From positions 1 to 25,411 of the forward strand of contig JAEDMR010000004.1 of assembly GCA_016302925.1 (NCBI GenBank): 25,411 nucleotides of DNA, read 5' to 3'. Source of the DNA: Bacillota bacterium. Its GTDB lineage: Bacteria; Bacillota; Clostridia; Peptostreptococcales; Anaerovoracaceae. Within the stretch, counting starts at the first letter, position 1, and each line of letters begins with the position of its first letter. The notes below the pieces were generated by a model, which was not told the DNA's origin, did no database searches, and was given only the letters and a program-made list of their open reading frames with translations. This document shows positions 1 through 6,764 of the stretch, piece by piece. The position numbers and the translations under genes were made by a program.

Positions 1-1
1 C

Positions 2-223
2 TTCGGCGGGAAGAATTGCGTGCCGCAGGAATTCTGGAAGCTGCTGGCGTTTTATCTCTTTTCGACGGAGATTGCCGCACCTGCCTGGGGCATGCAGTTT
101 GAGGATGGAACATCAGGAAAGATGGCGCACATGGCAGAAGGAATATATGACTGGTATGACTGGAAGGATGGCTGGATTTCGGATCCTGTGCCGAAGTGGT
201 ACCGGGAACGGGAATGGGGATGA
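2..223 (+). CDS. C-terminal fragment of an unrecognised protein, possibly phosphotransferase-like
   Basis: This reading frame is open from the left edge and ends at a TGA, giving about 73 residues of a gene that begins outside the window. The fragment is rich in aromatic residues, with several Trp and Tyr near the end and a motif PVPKWYRER close to the C-terminus. The arrangement of an aromatic helix followed by a WYD segment and a PVPxWY tail reminds me of the C-terminal end of aminoglycoside/choline-kinase-like phosphotransferases, but this is a weak impression. No catalytic motif lies in the visible part. A GTG at 20 could be read as a start, but no ribosome binding site precedes it and the frame continues upstream, so I treat the gene as 5' truncated by the window. 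A hairpin terminator follows 18 bases after the stop. Confidence 0.5.
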   Translation, partial: FGGKNCVPQEFWKLLAFYLFSTEIAAPAWGMQFEDGTSGKMAHMAEGIYDWYDWKDGWISDPVPKWYREREWG

Positions 224-240
224 AAGCATTCAATTGAAAC

Positions 241-281
241 GAGTCAGCTCAGCCCGGCGGCCAAGCTGGCTCTGTTTTATT
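241..281. terminator. Terminator shared by convergent genes
   Basis: The arms GAGTCAGCT (241-249) and AGCTGGCTC (264-272) form a nine-pair stem with one G-U pair, followed by a T-rich stretch TGTTTTATT. The hairpin lies between the end of the partial plus-strand gene at 223 and the end of the minus-strand ATPase gene at 286, so it could serve both. The T tract is better for the plus-strand direction. Confidence 0.55.
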
Positions 282-285
282 GCCG

Positions 286-1632
286 CTACTTGAAAAAGCT
301 CTGCTGCTGCATGAACCGACGAAGCAGGAACATACAAAAGTACGGGAATGTGCAGACCGTATCACTGTAACCGATATTTCCTGCAGTGAATTTCAAGCCA
401 TGGAGTATGTCAGGATAGTGACTGCTCTGAATCAGCTGACGGAGAGATTTGGACTGATTGGTTCCTTCTTTGATTTCCACGGGAATCAATTCGTTTGCAG
501 ATCGCATAAAGAAGTCTGCTTTCAGTGTTGAATTGTCTTTTTTATAGTAATATAGATCATAGCCCTGCTTGATGAGTGCTTCTGCAGCAAAATTTTCATA
601 CAAGGCACCTTTATAGATGCCCAGGTTTTGATTGGCGCGCAAATCTTCCTGCGCTTCGTCATCCAGTGACGCAACGAGAAGGCCGGTATCTGCAACATAT
701 ACCTTGAATTTACTCCCATCGGTATTTCCCTTCAGGGGAAGAGACGGAAAGCTCATACATCTGCAGATGTTGATGAGACCGGCATCGCTGAGCCAGTCAA
801 TACAGCCCATGTAGTCTTTGGAACGGCCACCTTTCTCCACAAGACTGTATTGGAATTTTTTATTTTCTTTTGCAAGCTGTGCCGGAACGGAACGGTAAAC
901 ATTGATGATTTTCGCCTGGTCCAGACCTTCCGCATATTTTCGGACATCACTTTCGTAATCGATCAGAAGCTGACGCTGCAGCATAAGAGAGCCCTGGAAC
1001 GTGCCTTGCTCGACATATTTGGAGACGATATTCGGCATACCGCCAAGAACGCAGAAATCCATGAAAAGGCCGGAATAAACACGCTGTTCAATATCTGTGA
1101 ATGGCTTTCCGGACAGCATATGGTCCAGAATATTGTCAACTGCAGACGCGCCATATCCTTTCGCCCAGAGAAACTCCTCAAAATCCATGGAGTGCATAGG
1201 GTAATCCATCTTGTATCCAACGCTGATGCTGGCAATGTGTTTATACTGAATGCCCAGAAGGGATCCGGAACAGATCACATCAAACCTTCCGTCTTCATAA
1301 AAAAACTTCAGGGAAGTGGCGATTTCAGGGAATGCCTGAATTTCATCGAAAAAGAGCAGGGTTTTTCCCGGAATCAATTCCTTTTCGGGAGAGATCAGTG
1401 TGATGAGCTTTATGATTTCAGATGCAGAATACCCGTTTTCAATGATAGCCTTGTATTTCGGCTCTGTTACAAAATTGATTTCAACGACGCTTTCGTAGTT
1501 CTCTGCTGCGAACTTTCGTATGGTCTCTGTTTTTCCGATCTGCCGGGCCCCTTTCACGACAAGAGGCAGTCTGTCTGACTGGGACTTCCAGTTCAGCAGA
1601 AAGGCATCCGCTTTTCGTTTCAGATATTTCAT
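286..1632 (-). CDS. AAA ATPase with DUF4143-type C-terminal domain
   Basis: The 448-residue product has an N-terminal P-loop ATPase domain: Walker A is GARQIGKTET near residue 30 and a Walker B strand LLFFDEIQ follows about 65 residues later. The C-terminal third contains KADFFM followed by PVEIKEG, which resembles the D...ExK core of a PD-(D/E)XK nuclease-like fold and is typical of the DUF4143 region in this ATPase family. The frame extends upstream to 1704, but the start at 1632 is preferred because GGAGGAG lies just before it and the conserved part begins there. A promoter (1667-1695) lies close upstream. Proteins of this family are common in anaerobe genomes, often in single-gene units of unclear function, and have been suggested to act in DNA-related or defence-like roles. 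The family call is firm; the biological role is unknown. Confidence 0.85.
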   Translation of the reverse strand: MKYLKRKADAFLLNWKSQSDRLPLVVKGARQIGKTETIRKFAAENYESVVEINFVTEPKYKAIIENGYSASEIIKLITLISPEKELIPGKTLLFFDEIQAFPEIATSLKFFYEDGRFDVICSGSLLGIQYKHIASISVGYKMDYPMHSMDFEEFLWAKGYGASAVDNILDHMLSGKPFTDIEQRVYSGLFMDFCVLGGMPNIVSKYVEQGTFQGSLMLQRQLLIDYESDVRKYAEGLDQAKIINVYRSVPAQLAKENKKFQYSLVEKGGRSKDYMGCIDWLSDAGLINICRCMSFPSLPLKGNTDGSKFKVYVADTGLLVASLDDEAQEDLRANQNLGIYKGALYENFAAEALIKQGYDLYYYKKDNSTLKADFFMRSANELIPVEIKEGTNQSKSLRQLIQSSHYPDILHGLKFTAGNIGYSDTVCTFPYFCMFLLRRFMQQQSFFK

Positions 1633-1666
1633 AAATCTCCTCCTTCCTACGGTTTGCGGTGCCTTT

Positions 1667-1695
1667 ATTGTAACACATTGACGAATCGATATCAA
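1667..1695 (-). promoter_or_regulatory. Promoter of the AAA ATPase gene
   Basis: On the minus strand a -35 box TTGATA (1690-1695) and a -10 box TACAAT (1667-1672) are separated by exactly 17 bases, and TG one base before the -10 box gives an extended -10. The first copy of the 32-bp-period repeat abuts the -35 box, so a protein bound there would be placed to affect this promoter. Confidence 0.65.
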
Positions 1696-1779
1696 CATTT
1701 TCATGAGCCACTTTTCGGCTTAAATTACATTTTCATGAGCCACTTTTCGACAAAAATCACATTTTCATGTACGCTTCGG
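1695..1779. repeat. Three units of a 32-bp-period tandem repeat, possible IS21-type end
   Basis: Two units of 23 bases at 1695-1717 and 1727-1749 are identical (core TCATGAGCCACTTTTCG), and a third, shorter and diverged unit begins at 1759. The period is 32 bases both times, about three turns of the DNA helix. Read on the minus strand the cluster ends in TG at 1767-1766, and multiple short repeats next to a terminal TG...CA are a known feature of IS21-family insertion sequence ends, where they bind the transposase. No transposase gene and no matching second end is visible, so this would be an orphan end. The alternative is a set of operator sites for the adjacent ATPase promoter. Confidence 0.6.
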
Positions 1780-1904
1780 GAGAAAAGTCGATTGTAATCA
1801 AATCACGATTTGGTAAATCTAAATTTGGTAATCGAGAGGAACGAGCAGAGCGGGAAACGTTTGAGCAAACATATTTTGTGAAGAAAAAACAAAAAATATA
1901 TTGA
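1767..1904 (+). other. Short open frame of 45 codons, possible gene remnant
   Basis: A frame from ATG at 1767 to TGA at 1902-1904 encodes a highly charged 45-residue peptide rich in Glu, Arg and Lys, with a segment NREERAERETFEQ. There is no ribosome binding site before the ATG, and the start coincides with the outer edge of the repeat cluster. This pattern would fit the truncated C-terminal tail of a gene cut by an insertion, but the length is short enough to arise by chance. Its end overlaps the promoter of the methyltransferase gene. Confidence 0.2.
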
Positions 1905-1928
1905 CAAAAGAAAAAAACATGGTAGAAT
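1901..1928 (+). promoter_or_regulatory. Promoter of the methyltransferase gene
   Basis: A perfect -35 box TTGACA (1901-1906) and a -10 box TAGAAT (1923-1928) are 16 bases apart. The start codon at 1963 follows about 28 bases after the expected start of transcription, with AAGGAGGG in between. Confidence 0.75.
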
Positions 1929-1962
1929 ACCAAAAAATACGCCAAAAGGAGGGTGTTCTATC

Positions 1963-2832
1963 ATGGAATACGAAAAAATGGATGCACAGATCGTAGACTT
2001 CTATGAGAACTGTGCAGAAGCCGGACGTCTGGAACGCCGGTTAGGCATTATTGAATTTTACCGGACGAAGGAAATTCTGGGCCAGTATCTCCAGCAGGGC
2101 AGCGTCATTTACGACGTAGGCGGCGGCATCGGAATGTATGCCAGGTGGCTGGCTGCCCAGGGACACCAGGTCCATTTGCTGGAACTTGCCGGGGCGCAGG
2201 TAGACTACGCCCGGGAATACATGATGGCTGCAGGAACCGTCGGCGGCACAGAGGTGCCGAATCCGGACGGTGTGAAGTTTGCCGCAGAGAAGGCGGATGC
2301 CAGGGCGCTTCCTCGTCCGGATGAGAGTGCAGATGCGGTGCTGCTCATGGGACCGCTCTATCATCTACAGAAGAAGGAAGATCGTATGTTGGCGTTGTCA
2401 GAGGCGCGACGCGTTCTGAAAAAAGGCGGTTTGCTGGCTGCGGCAGGAATCTCCAAATACAGCTCTGCCACATGGGCACTTTCCACGTACTCCGACGGAA
2501 ATGACTTCTTTGAGGACGATGTCTATTTCAATATGCTGCGGGAGGAGATTACCACCGGCAATCACAACCGGCCGGAGGAATACTGCAGGCTGGTGGCACG
2601 GGCATATTTTCATACGGCCGAAAGCATGGAGCGGGAACTGGAGGAAGCCGGTTTCCGGGTGCTGGCAACCCATGCGGTGGAAGGATGTATCTGGTTTTCA
2701 CCCAATCTTAACGAAAACTGGGAGCGACCGGAGATCCGGGAAAAGCTGCTGGAGATCCTGCATCTGACGGAGAAGGACAGGGAACTGATGGGCATGAGTC
2801 CCCATTTCCTGACCATGGCGGTGAAGGGATGA
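1963..2832 (+). CDS. Class I SAM-dependent methyltransferase
   Basis: The 289-residue product has a Rossmann-type methyltransferase core. Motif I, VIYDVGGGIG, is at about residues 48-57; an acidic residue at the end of the second strand (E74 in HLLEL) would contact the SAM ribose. A segment DAVLLMGPLYHL near residue 125 matches the motif IV/post-motif region, followed by a helix with RRVLKKGG, a typical motif in this superfamily. The substrate cannot be read from sequence. The start is supported by AAGGAGGG eight bases upstream and a good promoter. The next gene begins 34 bases downstream, so the two may be cotranscribed. Length and architecture resemble stand-alone small-molecule methyltransferases rather than RNA or DNA methylases. 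Confidence 0.85.
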   Translation: MEYEKMDAQIVDFYENCAEAGRLERRLGIIEFYRTKEILGQYLQQGSVIYDVGGGIGMYARWLAAQGHQVHLLELAGAQVDYAREYMMAAGTVGGTEVPNPDGVKFAAEKADARALPRPDESADAVLLMGPLYHLQKKEDRMLALSEARRVLKKGGLLAAAGISKYSSATWALSTYSDGNDFFEDDVYFNMLREEITTGNHNRPEEYCRLVARAYFHTAESMERELEEAGFRVLATHAVEGCIWFSPNLNENWERPEIREKLLEILHLTEKDRELMGMSPHFLTMAVKG

Positions 2833-2866
2833 GTATTCAGGGATACATGGCGGAGGTGAGAAAACC

Positions 2867-3412
2867 TTGAAAAAAGTGATTTATGGAATTGTGGCGCTGG
2901 CAGCGTTCGCACTGCTGATCGGCGGGTTTGCCTGGGAATCGGCAAAAGAAGCGGAAGACGCCCTTGCAGAAATCACATATGAACTGGTGCTGGAAGAGGG
3001 GGCAGACATTTTGCAGGCACCCAACATGACGAAATCATATGACTTAGGGGAAGAAATTCCTCTGTATTATGTCATGAAAGACAAAACTCTTTGCCACAGC
3101 GAACTGTTGAAATATTACCCTGTTTTCTCCGATGACAGGGTGGTCGGAACCATTGCAGCGAGAGCAACATCGGACGGCGGCGTGAATCTGGAGTACCTGG
3201 AGGATTTTAACCGCTCCCTGCAGCAGTGTTATTCCGGCCAGGAAGAAGTCTGTCTTTTCTTAGACAAGGACAGTCTGTGGCTTTCGGCGCCGTCGGGTGC
3301 AGAGAAACTCTTCTGGAGCGATCATGAGGAGAAAAACCGCGGAACCTTCGATGCCGCCATGCGGGAAGATCCGGCGGTGCAACCGGTGAAGCTGGAGAGG
3401 GAAGAAACATAA
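2867..3412 (+). CDS. Hypothetical membrane-anchored protein
   Basis: I do not recognise this 181-residue protein. It begins with TTG, chosen because GGAGGTGAG lies just upstream and because the N-terminus then forms a typical signal anchor: two Lys followed by a hydrophobic stretch at about residues 4-22. The remainder is hydrophilic and acidic and should lie outside the cytoplasm. There is no lipobox cysteine in the anchor. Three cysteines occur in the outer domain. The gene lies 34 bases after the methyltransferase and before the T-box leader, and no terminator separates it from the methyltransferase. No function can be inferred from the neighbours. Confidence 0.7.
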   Translation: MKKVIYGIVALAAFALLIGGFAWESAKEAEDALAEITYELVLEEGADILQAPNMTKSYDLGEEIPLYYVMKDKTLCHSELLKYYPVFSDDRVVGTIAARATSDGGVNLEYLEDFNRSLQQCYSGQEEVCLFLDKDSLWLSAPSGAEKLFWSDHEEKNRGTFDAAMREDPAVQPVKLEREET

Positions 3413-3459
3413 GTTTGTTAAAAAATACAATCTGTACAATAAAAACTGTGAAAAAACTA

Positions 3460-3488
3460 TTGACAATCACTAAAAACAGTGGTAAGCT
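3460..3488 (+). promoter_or_regulatory. Promoter of the T-box leader and trpXYZ
   Basis: A perfect -35 box TTGACA (3460-3465) is followed after 17 bases by TAAGCT (3483-3488), a weak -10 box that keeps the key first, second and last positions. Transcription would begin near 3495, just before the conserved part of the T-box leader. The spacer contains a short palindrome, CACT...AGTG, of unknown meaning. Confidence 0.6.
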
Positions 3489-3494
3489 TAGACA

Positions 3495-3778
3495 CAAGTT
3501 CAGAAAAGAAACCTTTGACGGAGAAGTAAAACAGATTTACGGTCTCACAGCGAACCCGGGGCGGTGGAAGCCGGGCAGATGCAGGATCTGAAGAATGGGC
3601 TCCTGAGGGCGAGGGGAAAACCGGGCGGCAGCGCCGGGTGAGTATCTGAGACGCGGTTCCGGCGTGACGGGAAAGGAGTGTGTTGGCACTCTGCAGAGAG
3701 GATCCTGAGTTCATACAGGGTCAAACAAGGTGGCACCGCAGGCATGACCTGTCCTTGAGTTGAGGACAGGTCTTTTTT
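3495..3778 (+). promoter_or_regulatory. T-box leader, apparent tryptophan (UGG) specifier
   Basis: The leader holds the main marks of a T-box riboswitch. The T-box sequence AGGTGGCACCGC is at 3728-3739 and is directly followed by the terminator stem. The 5' part has an AGCGA element of the stem I type (3549-3553), then a CCCGG/CCGGG hairpin with GGTGGAA in its loop. A segment GAATGGGCTCCTGAG (3593-3607) fits the 3' side of the specifier loop, with TGG at 3596-3598 as the codon, which means tRNA-Trp. Uncharged tRNA-Trp would stabilise the antiterminator and turn on the downstream genes. This fits the genes that follow, since TrpXYZ-type transporters are known from comparative genomics to carry Trp T-boxes. 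The codon assignment is by eye and not from a fold. Confidence 0.88.
3746..3778 (+). terminator. T-box regulated intrinsic terminator
   Basis: The arms GACCTGTCC (3746-3754) and GGACAGGTC (3764-3772) form a perfect nine-pair stem with a nine-base loop, followed by six T residues. It directly follows the T-box sequence, as expected for the terminator that competes with the antiterminator. Confidence 0.92.
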
Positions 3779-3853
3779 GTTGGGAATCCAAAGATAATCG
3801 CAGAGACACTTCAATCTTATCTGTTATTCTGAAAAAGAAAAGGAGAAAAGAAA

Positions 3854-4867
3854 ATGAAGATGAAAACAAACATGAAACAATTACTGGCTGTACTGATGAT
3901 GCTGGCTCTGACCCTGGGGCTGCTGGCTGGATGCGGCGGAGAGAAAACCGCTTCAGAGGGCGGCAATGAAACGAAACCAGTTAAAATCGGCATTCTGCAG
4001 CTGATGGAGCATCCGTCACTGAATACCATCCGGGAAAGCATCATTGAAGGTCTGACCGAGGCAGGCTATACGGAAGGCGATAATCTGGAAGTGGACTACC
4101 AGAACGGACAGAATGATATGACGGTCATGAAGACTGCAGCACAGAAATTTGTGGAAGGCGGCTGCGATGTAATTATCGCCATCGCCACACCGGCTGCACA
4201 GGCTGTGCTCAGTGAAACCACGGACATTCCGATTGTATTTGCCGCTGTGACCGATCCGATTGGTGCAGGTCTGGTGGACAGCTTGGAGGTGCCGGGAGGA
4301 AACGTGACCGGAACATCCGACGAAGTATCCGCAGAAATGATCATGAACCTGGCAGAAGAAATCACACCGGGATTCCAGAAGATCGGTGCACTGTACAGCT
4401 CCGGAGAAGATAATTCCGCATCTGTGATTGCAAACCTGAAGGAATATGCTGCAGCAAACGATCTGGAAGTGATCGAATCTGCAGTGACCAACAGCAGTGA
4501 GGTACAGCAGGCTGCCCAGTATTTGGCAGATAAAGTGGATATCGTATATTCCCCGATTGATAATACGGTTGCATCGGCAATGGCAGTAGCCACCGAAGTG
4601 TTCAACGAACAGAAGATTCCGTTCTATGTCAGTGCGGATTCCATGGTACAGGACGGGGGACTTGCAACCTACGGCATTGACTATACGGTTCTGGGTAAGG
4701 AAACCAGTGCTATGGTTGCCCGCATTCTGGAAGGAGAAAATCCGGGTGAGATGCCGGTCGTAAAAATGAGTGACATGAGTGTGTATATCAATCAGCAGAC
4801 TGCAGACGCCATCGGCGTAACCTTCCCGCAGTCCGTTCTCGATAAAGCGCAGGTACTTGGAGAATAA
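3854..4867 (+). CDS. trpX: ABC transporter substrate-binding lipoprotein, predicted tryptophan binding (TrpX)
   Basis: The 337-residue product starts with a lipoprotein signal peptide: basic MKMKTNMK, a hydrophobic core, and the lipobox LLAGC with Cys27 as the lipidation site. The mature part has the type I periplasmic-binding fold of the DUF534 family (ABC transporter substrate-binding, TrpX): PVKIGILQLMEHPSLNTI at the start and a conserved stretch TDIPIVFAAVTDPIGAGLV in the middle. It would capture the substrate outside the membrane and hand it to TrpY/TrpZ. Tryptophan as substrate is inferred from the Trp T-box upstream and from known family context; the fold alone does not prove it. The start has AAGGAG eight bases upstream. 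trpY follows after 24 bases. Confidence 0.88.
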   Translation: MKMKTNMKQLLAVLMMLALTLGLLAGCGGEKTASEGGNETKPVKIGILQLMEHPSLNTIRESIIEGLTEAGYTEGDNLEVDYQNGQNDMTVMKTAAQKFVEGGCDVIIAIATPAAQAVLSETTDIPIVFAAVTDPIGAGLVDSLEVPGGNVTGTSDEVSAEMIMNLAEEITPGFQKIGALYSSGEDNSASVIANLKEYAAANDLEVIESAVTNSSEVQQAAQYLADKVDIVYSPIDNTVASAMAVATEVFNEQKIPFYVSADSMVQDGGLATYGIDYTVLGKETSAMVARILEGENPGEMPVVKMSDMSVYINQQTADAIGVTFPQSVLDKAQVLGE

Positions 4868-4891
4868 AAAGGATTCAGGAGAAAAGAAACC

Positions 4892-5812
4892 ATGATAATG
4901 ACATTTGCAGCCTTTCTGGGATCTCTGGAGCTCGGAATGATTTATGCGGTTCTGGCGCTGGGTGTTTTCCTTTCGTTCAGAACACTGAATATGCCTGATC
5001 TGACGGTGGATGGTTCCATCGTCACAGGCATGGCCATAGCAGCAGTTATATGCAGCGGAGGGGGAAATCCTTTCCTGGCGCTGATCGGCGCAGCACTGGG
5101 CGGAGCGGCTGCAGGTCTGGTAACAGGGCTTCTCCATACGAAACTGAAAATTCAGGCGATTCTGGCCGGCATTCTTGTGATGCTGTCCGCTTATTCTGTC
5201 AACTTGCGGATCATGGGGAAGACACCCAATATCCCGCTGACAAAAAGCGTGACGGTATATAAGCTGGCAGATGAGATTTTGCCGAAGAAATATGCAGGGA
5301 TTCTGCTGGGAGTAATCATTCTGGCCGTCATCATTGCACTGCTGTTTCTCTTTTTGAAAACCCGTCTGGGTTTCGTATTTCGGGCAACCGGCGACAATGA
5401 AGACATGGTGAAGGCCTGCGGCGTTTCCTGCGATAATATGAAACTTCTCGGACTGGCTCTTTCTAACGGTCTGGTGGGACTGGCAGGAGGGCTGCTGGCA
5501 CAGAATCAGGGATTCGCGGATATCAACAGCGGAACCGGTATGATGGTGATCGGTCTGGCATCTGTGATTTTAGGAGAAGTCATTTTTGGTACGAAAACGC
5601 TGCTTCAGCGGCTGGTGGCAGCCTCGCTGGGAGCTGTACTCTACCGGATTCTTCTGGCGCAGGCCCTGTATGTGGGAATGGAATCCACGGATATGAAGCT
5701 GGTTTCCGCGGTCATCGTTGTAATCGCACTGACGCTGGGTCTGCTGGGAGAAAAGAGTTCCAGACTGGCCAAACGCTCCACTGGATTCTTGAAAGGGAGG
5801 ATGCAGAAATGA
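4892..5812 (+). CDS. trpY: ABC transporter permease, predicted tryptophan transporter (TrpY)
   Basis: The 306-residue product is very hydrophobic with about eight or nine predicted membrane segments and resembles the BPD_transp_2 family of permeases (relatives of branched-chain amino acid permeases LivH/LivM). The N-terminal part contains FRTLNMPDLTVDGS and the C-terminal half has ACGVSCDNMKLLGLALSNG, probably the cytoplasmic loop that docks the ATPase. The start has AGGAGA at good spacing. Its TGA overlaps the ATG of trpZ by four bases (ATGA), showing translational coupling. Together with TrpX and TrpZ it forms a complete importer. Confidence 0.87.
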   Translation: MIMTFAAFLGSLELGMIYAVLALGVFLSFRTLNMPDLTVDGSIVTGMAIAAVICSGGGNPFLALIGAALGGAAAGLVTGLLHTKLKIQAILAGILVMLSAYSVNLRIMGKTPNIPLTKSVTVYKLADEILPKKYAGILLGVIILAVIIALLFLFLKTRLGFVFRATGDNEDMVKACGVSCDNMKLLGLALSNGLVGLAGGLLAQNQGFADINSGTGMMVIGLASVILGEVIFGTKTLLQRLVAASLGAVLYRILLAQALYVGMESTDMKLVSAVIVVIALTLGLLGEKSSRLAKRSTGFLKGRMQK

Positions 5813-6591
5813 AAAAACTGCTGGAGATCAAAGAAATCACCAAGGTATTCGGAGAGGGAACCGTCAATGAAAAAGTTGCTCTGAATCACGTGAATCTGAC
5901 CCTGCACTCCGGGGATTTCGTCACAGTCATCGGCAACAACGGCGCCGGCAAATCCACACTGTTAAACTGTATCGCCGGCGTATATGCCGTAGACAAAGGC
6001 AGCATCCTTCTGGACGGAAGGGATATCACTCGCCTTCCGGAGCATAAACGCGCCCGCTGGATGGGAAGAGTCTTTCAGGATCCTCTGAAAGGAACCGCCT
6101 TTGATATGACCATCGAGGAGAATCTGGCCATCGCATTTTATAAAAATAAAACACGTGGCCTGAAGCCGGGGATTACGGTGAAGGACAGAGAACTGTTCCG
6201 CGAGAAGCTTGCCATGCTGGACATGGGACTGGAAAACAAGATGACACAGAAGGTCAAGCTGCTTTCCGGAGGACAGCGGCAGGCTCTGACCTTGTTCATG
6301 GCAGCCATCACGGAGCCGGAGGTTCTGCTGCTGGATGAGCATACGGCGGCACTGGATCCGGCGGCGGCAGCCAAGGTGCTTGCCCTGACAGATCGGTTTG
6401 CGGAAAATCCGGAGCTTTGTACATTGATGATCACCCACAACATGAGGGATGCCCTTCGTCATGGAAACCGGACGATCCTGATGAAGGACGGACAGATCGT
6501 CATGGATATCAGCGGGGAAGAACGCCGTCAGATGACGGTGGAAAAACTGATCGAGACATTCCGCATCGACAACGACAGAATGCTGCTGTAA
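5809..6591 (+). CDS. trpZ: ABC transporter ATP-binding protein, predicted tryptophan transporter (TrpZ)
   Basis: The 260-residue product has all ABC ATPase motifs: Walker A GNNGAGKST (42-50), Q-loop Gln90, signature LSGGQRQ (152-158), Walker B with D176 and E177, D-loop TAALD, and the switch His210. It is a single-domain nucleotide-binding subunit and would drive TrpY. The length is normal for the family. There is no obvious terminator directly after the gene; the next hairpin is at 6674-6725, beyond a new promoter. Confidence 0.9.
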   Translation: MKKLLEIKEITKVFGEGTVNEKVALNHVNLTLHSGDFVTVIGNNGAGKSTLLNCIAGVYAVDKGSILLDGRDITRLPEHKRARWMGRVFQDPLKGTAFDMTIEENLAIAFYKNKTRGLKPGITVKDRELFREKLAMLDMGLENKMTQKVKLLSGGQRQALTLFMAAITEPEVLLLDEHTAALDPAAAAKVLALTDRFAENPELCTLMITHNMRDALRHGNRTILMKDGQIVMDISGEERRQMTVEKLIETFRIDNDRMLL

Positions 6592-6617
6592 GACACACTG
6601 GAGAGTTGCCGCCACGG

Positions 6618-6646
6618 TTGCATTATCTGCCGTTTTGTGCTATACT
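6618..6646 (+). promoter_or_regulatory. Promoter of the glpA-like operon
   Basis: TTGCAT (6618-6623) and TATACT (6641-6646) are separated by 17 bases, and TGC precedes the -10 box, giving an extended -10. Transcription would start near 6653. The hairpin with a T-run at 6674-6725 therefore lies inside the leader and not before the promoter. Confidence 0.65.
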
Positions 6647-6673
6647 TGACTCACAAAAATTGCTGAGAGATGA

Positions 6674-6725
6674 AAGAGCAGAGCGATGATATATAGAATG
6701 CTATATACTTGCTGTGCTCTTTTTT
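6674..6725 (+). terminator. Hairpin terminator, possible leader attenuator of the glpA-like operon
   Basis: The outer arms AAGAGCA (6674-6680) and TGCTCT (6715-6720) enclose an inner stem TATATAG/CTATATA, and TTTTT follows. It can end trpXYZ transcription. Because the promoter at 6618-6646 lies upstream of it, it would also stop glpA transcripts unless prevented. In Bacillus subtilis glpD a leader terminator is controlled by the antiterminator protein GlpP with glycerol-3-phosphate; a similar scheme here is an inference. Confidence 0.75.
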
Positions 6726-6764
6726 GATAGATTTGGCAGAATTGGAGAAATGAGAGGGAAATCT

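Noticed and set aside
1695..1779. Possible CRISPR array
   Set aside because: There are only three units with about nine bases between them, too short for spacers, and no cas genes are nearby.
4016..5137. Long minus-strand open frame of 373 codons opposite trpX and trpY
   Set aside because: It runs antisense through two clearly recognised transporter genes, has no convincing ribosome binding site, and its translation is rich in His, Cys and Arg without any domain.
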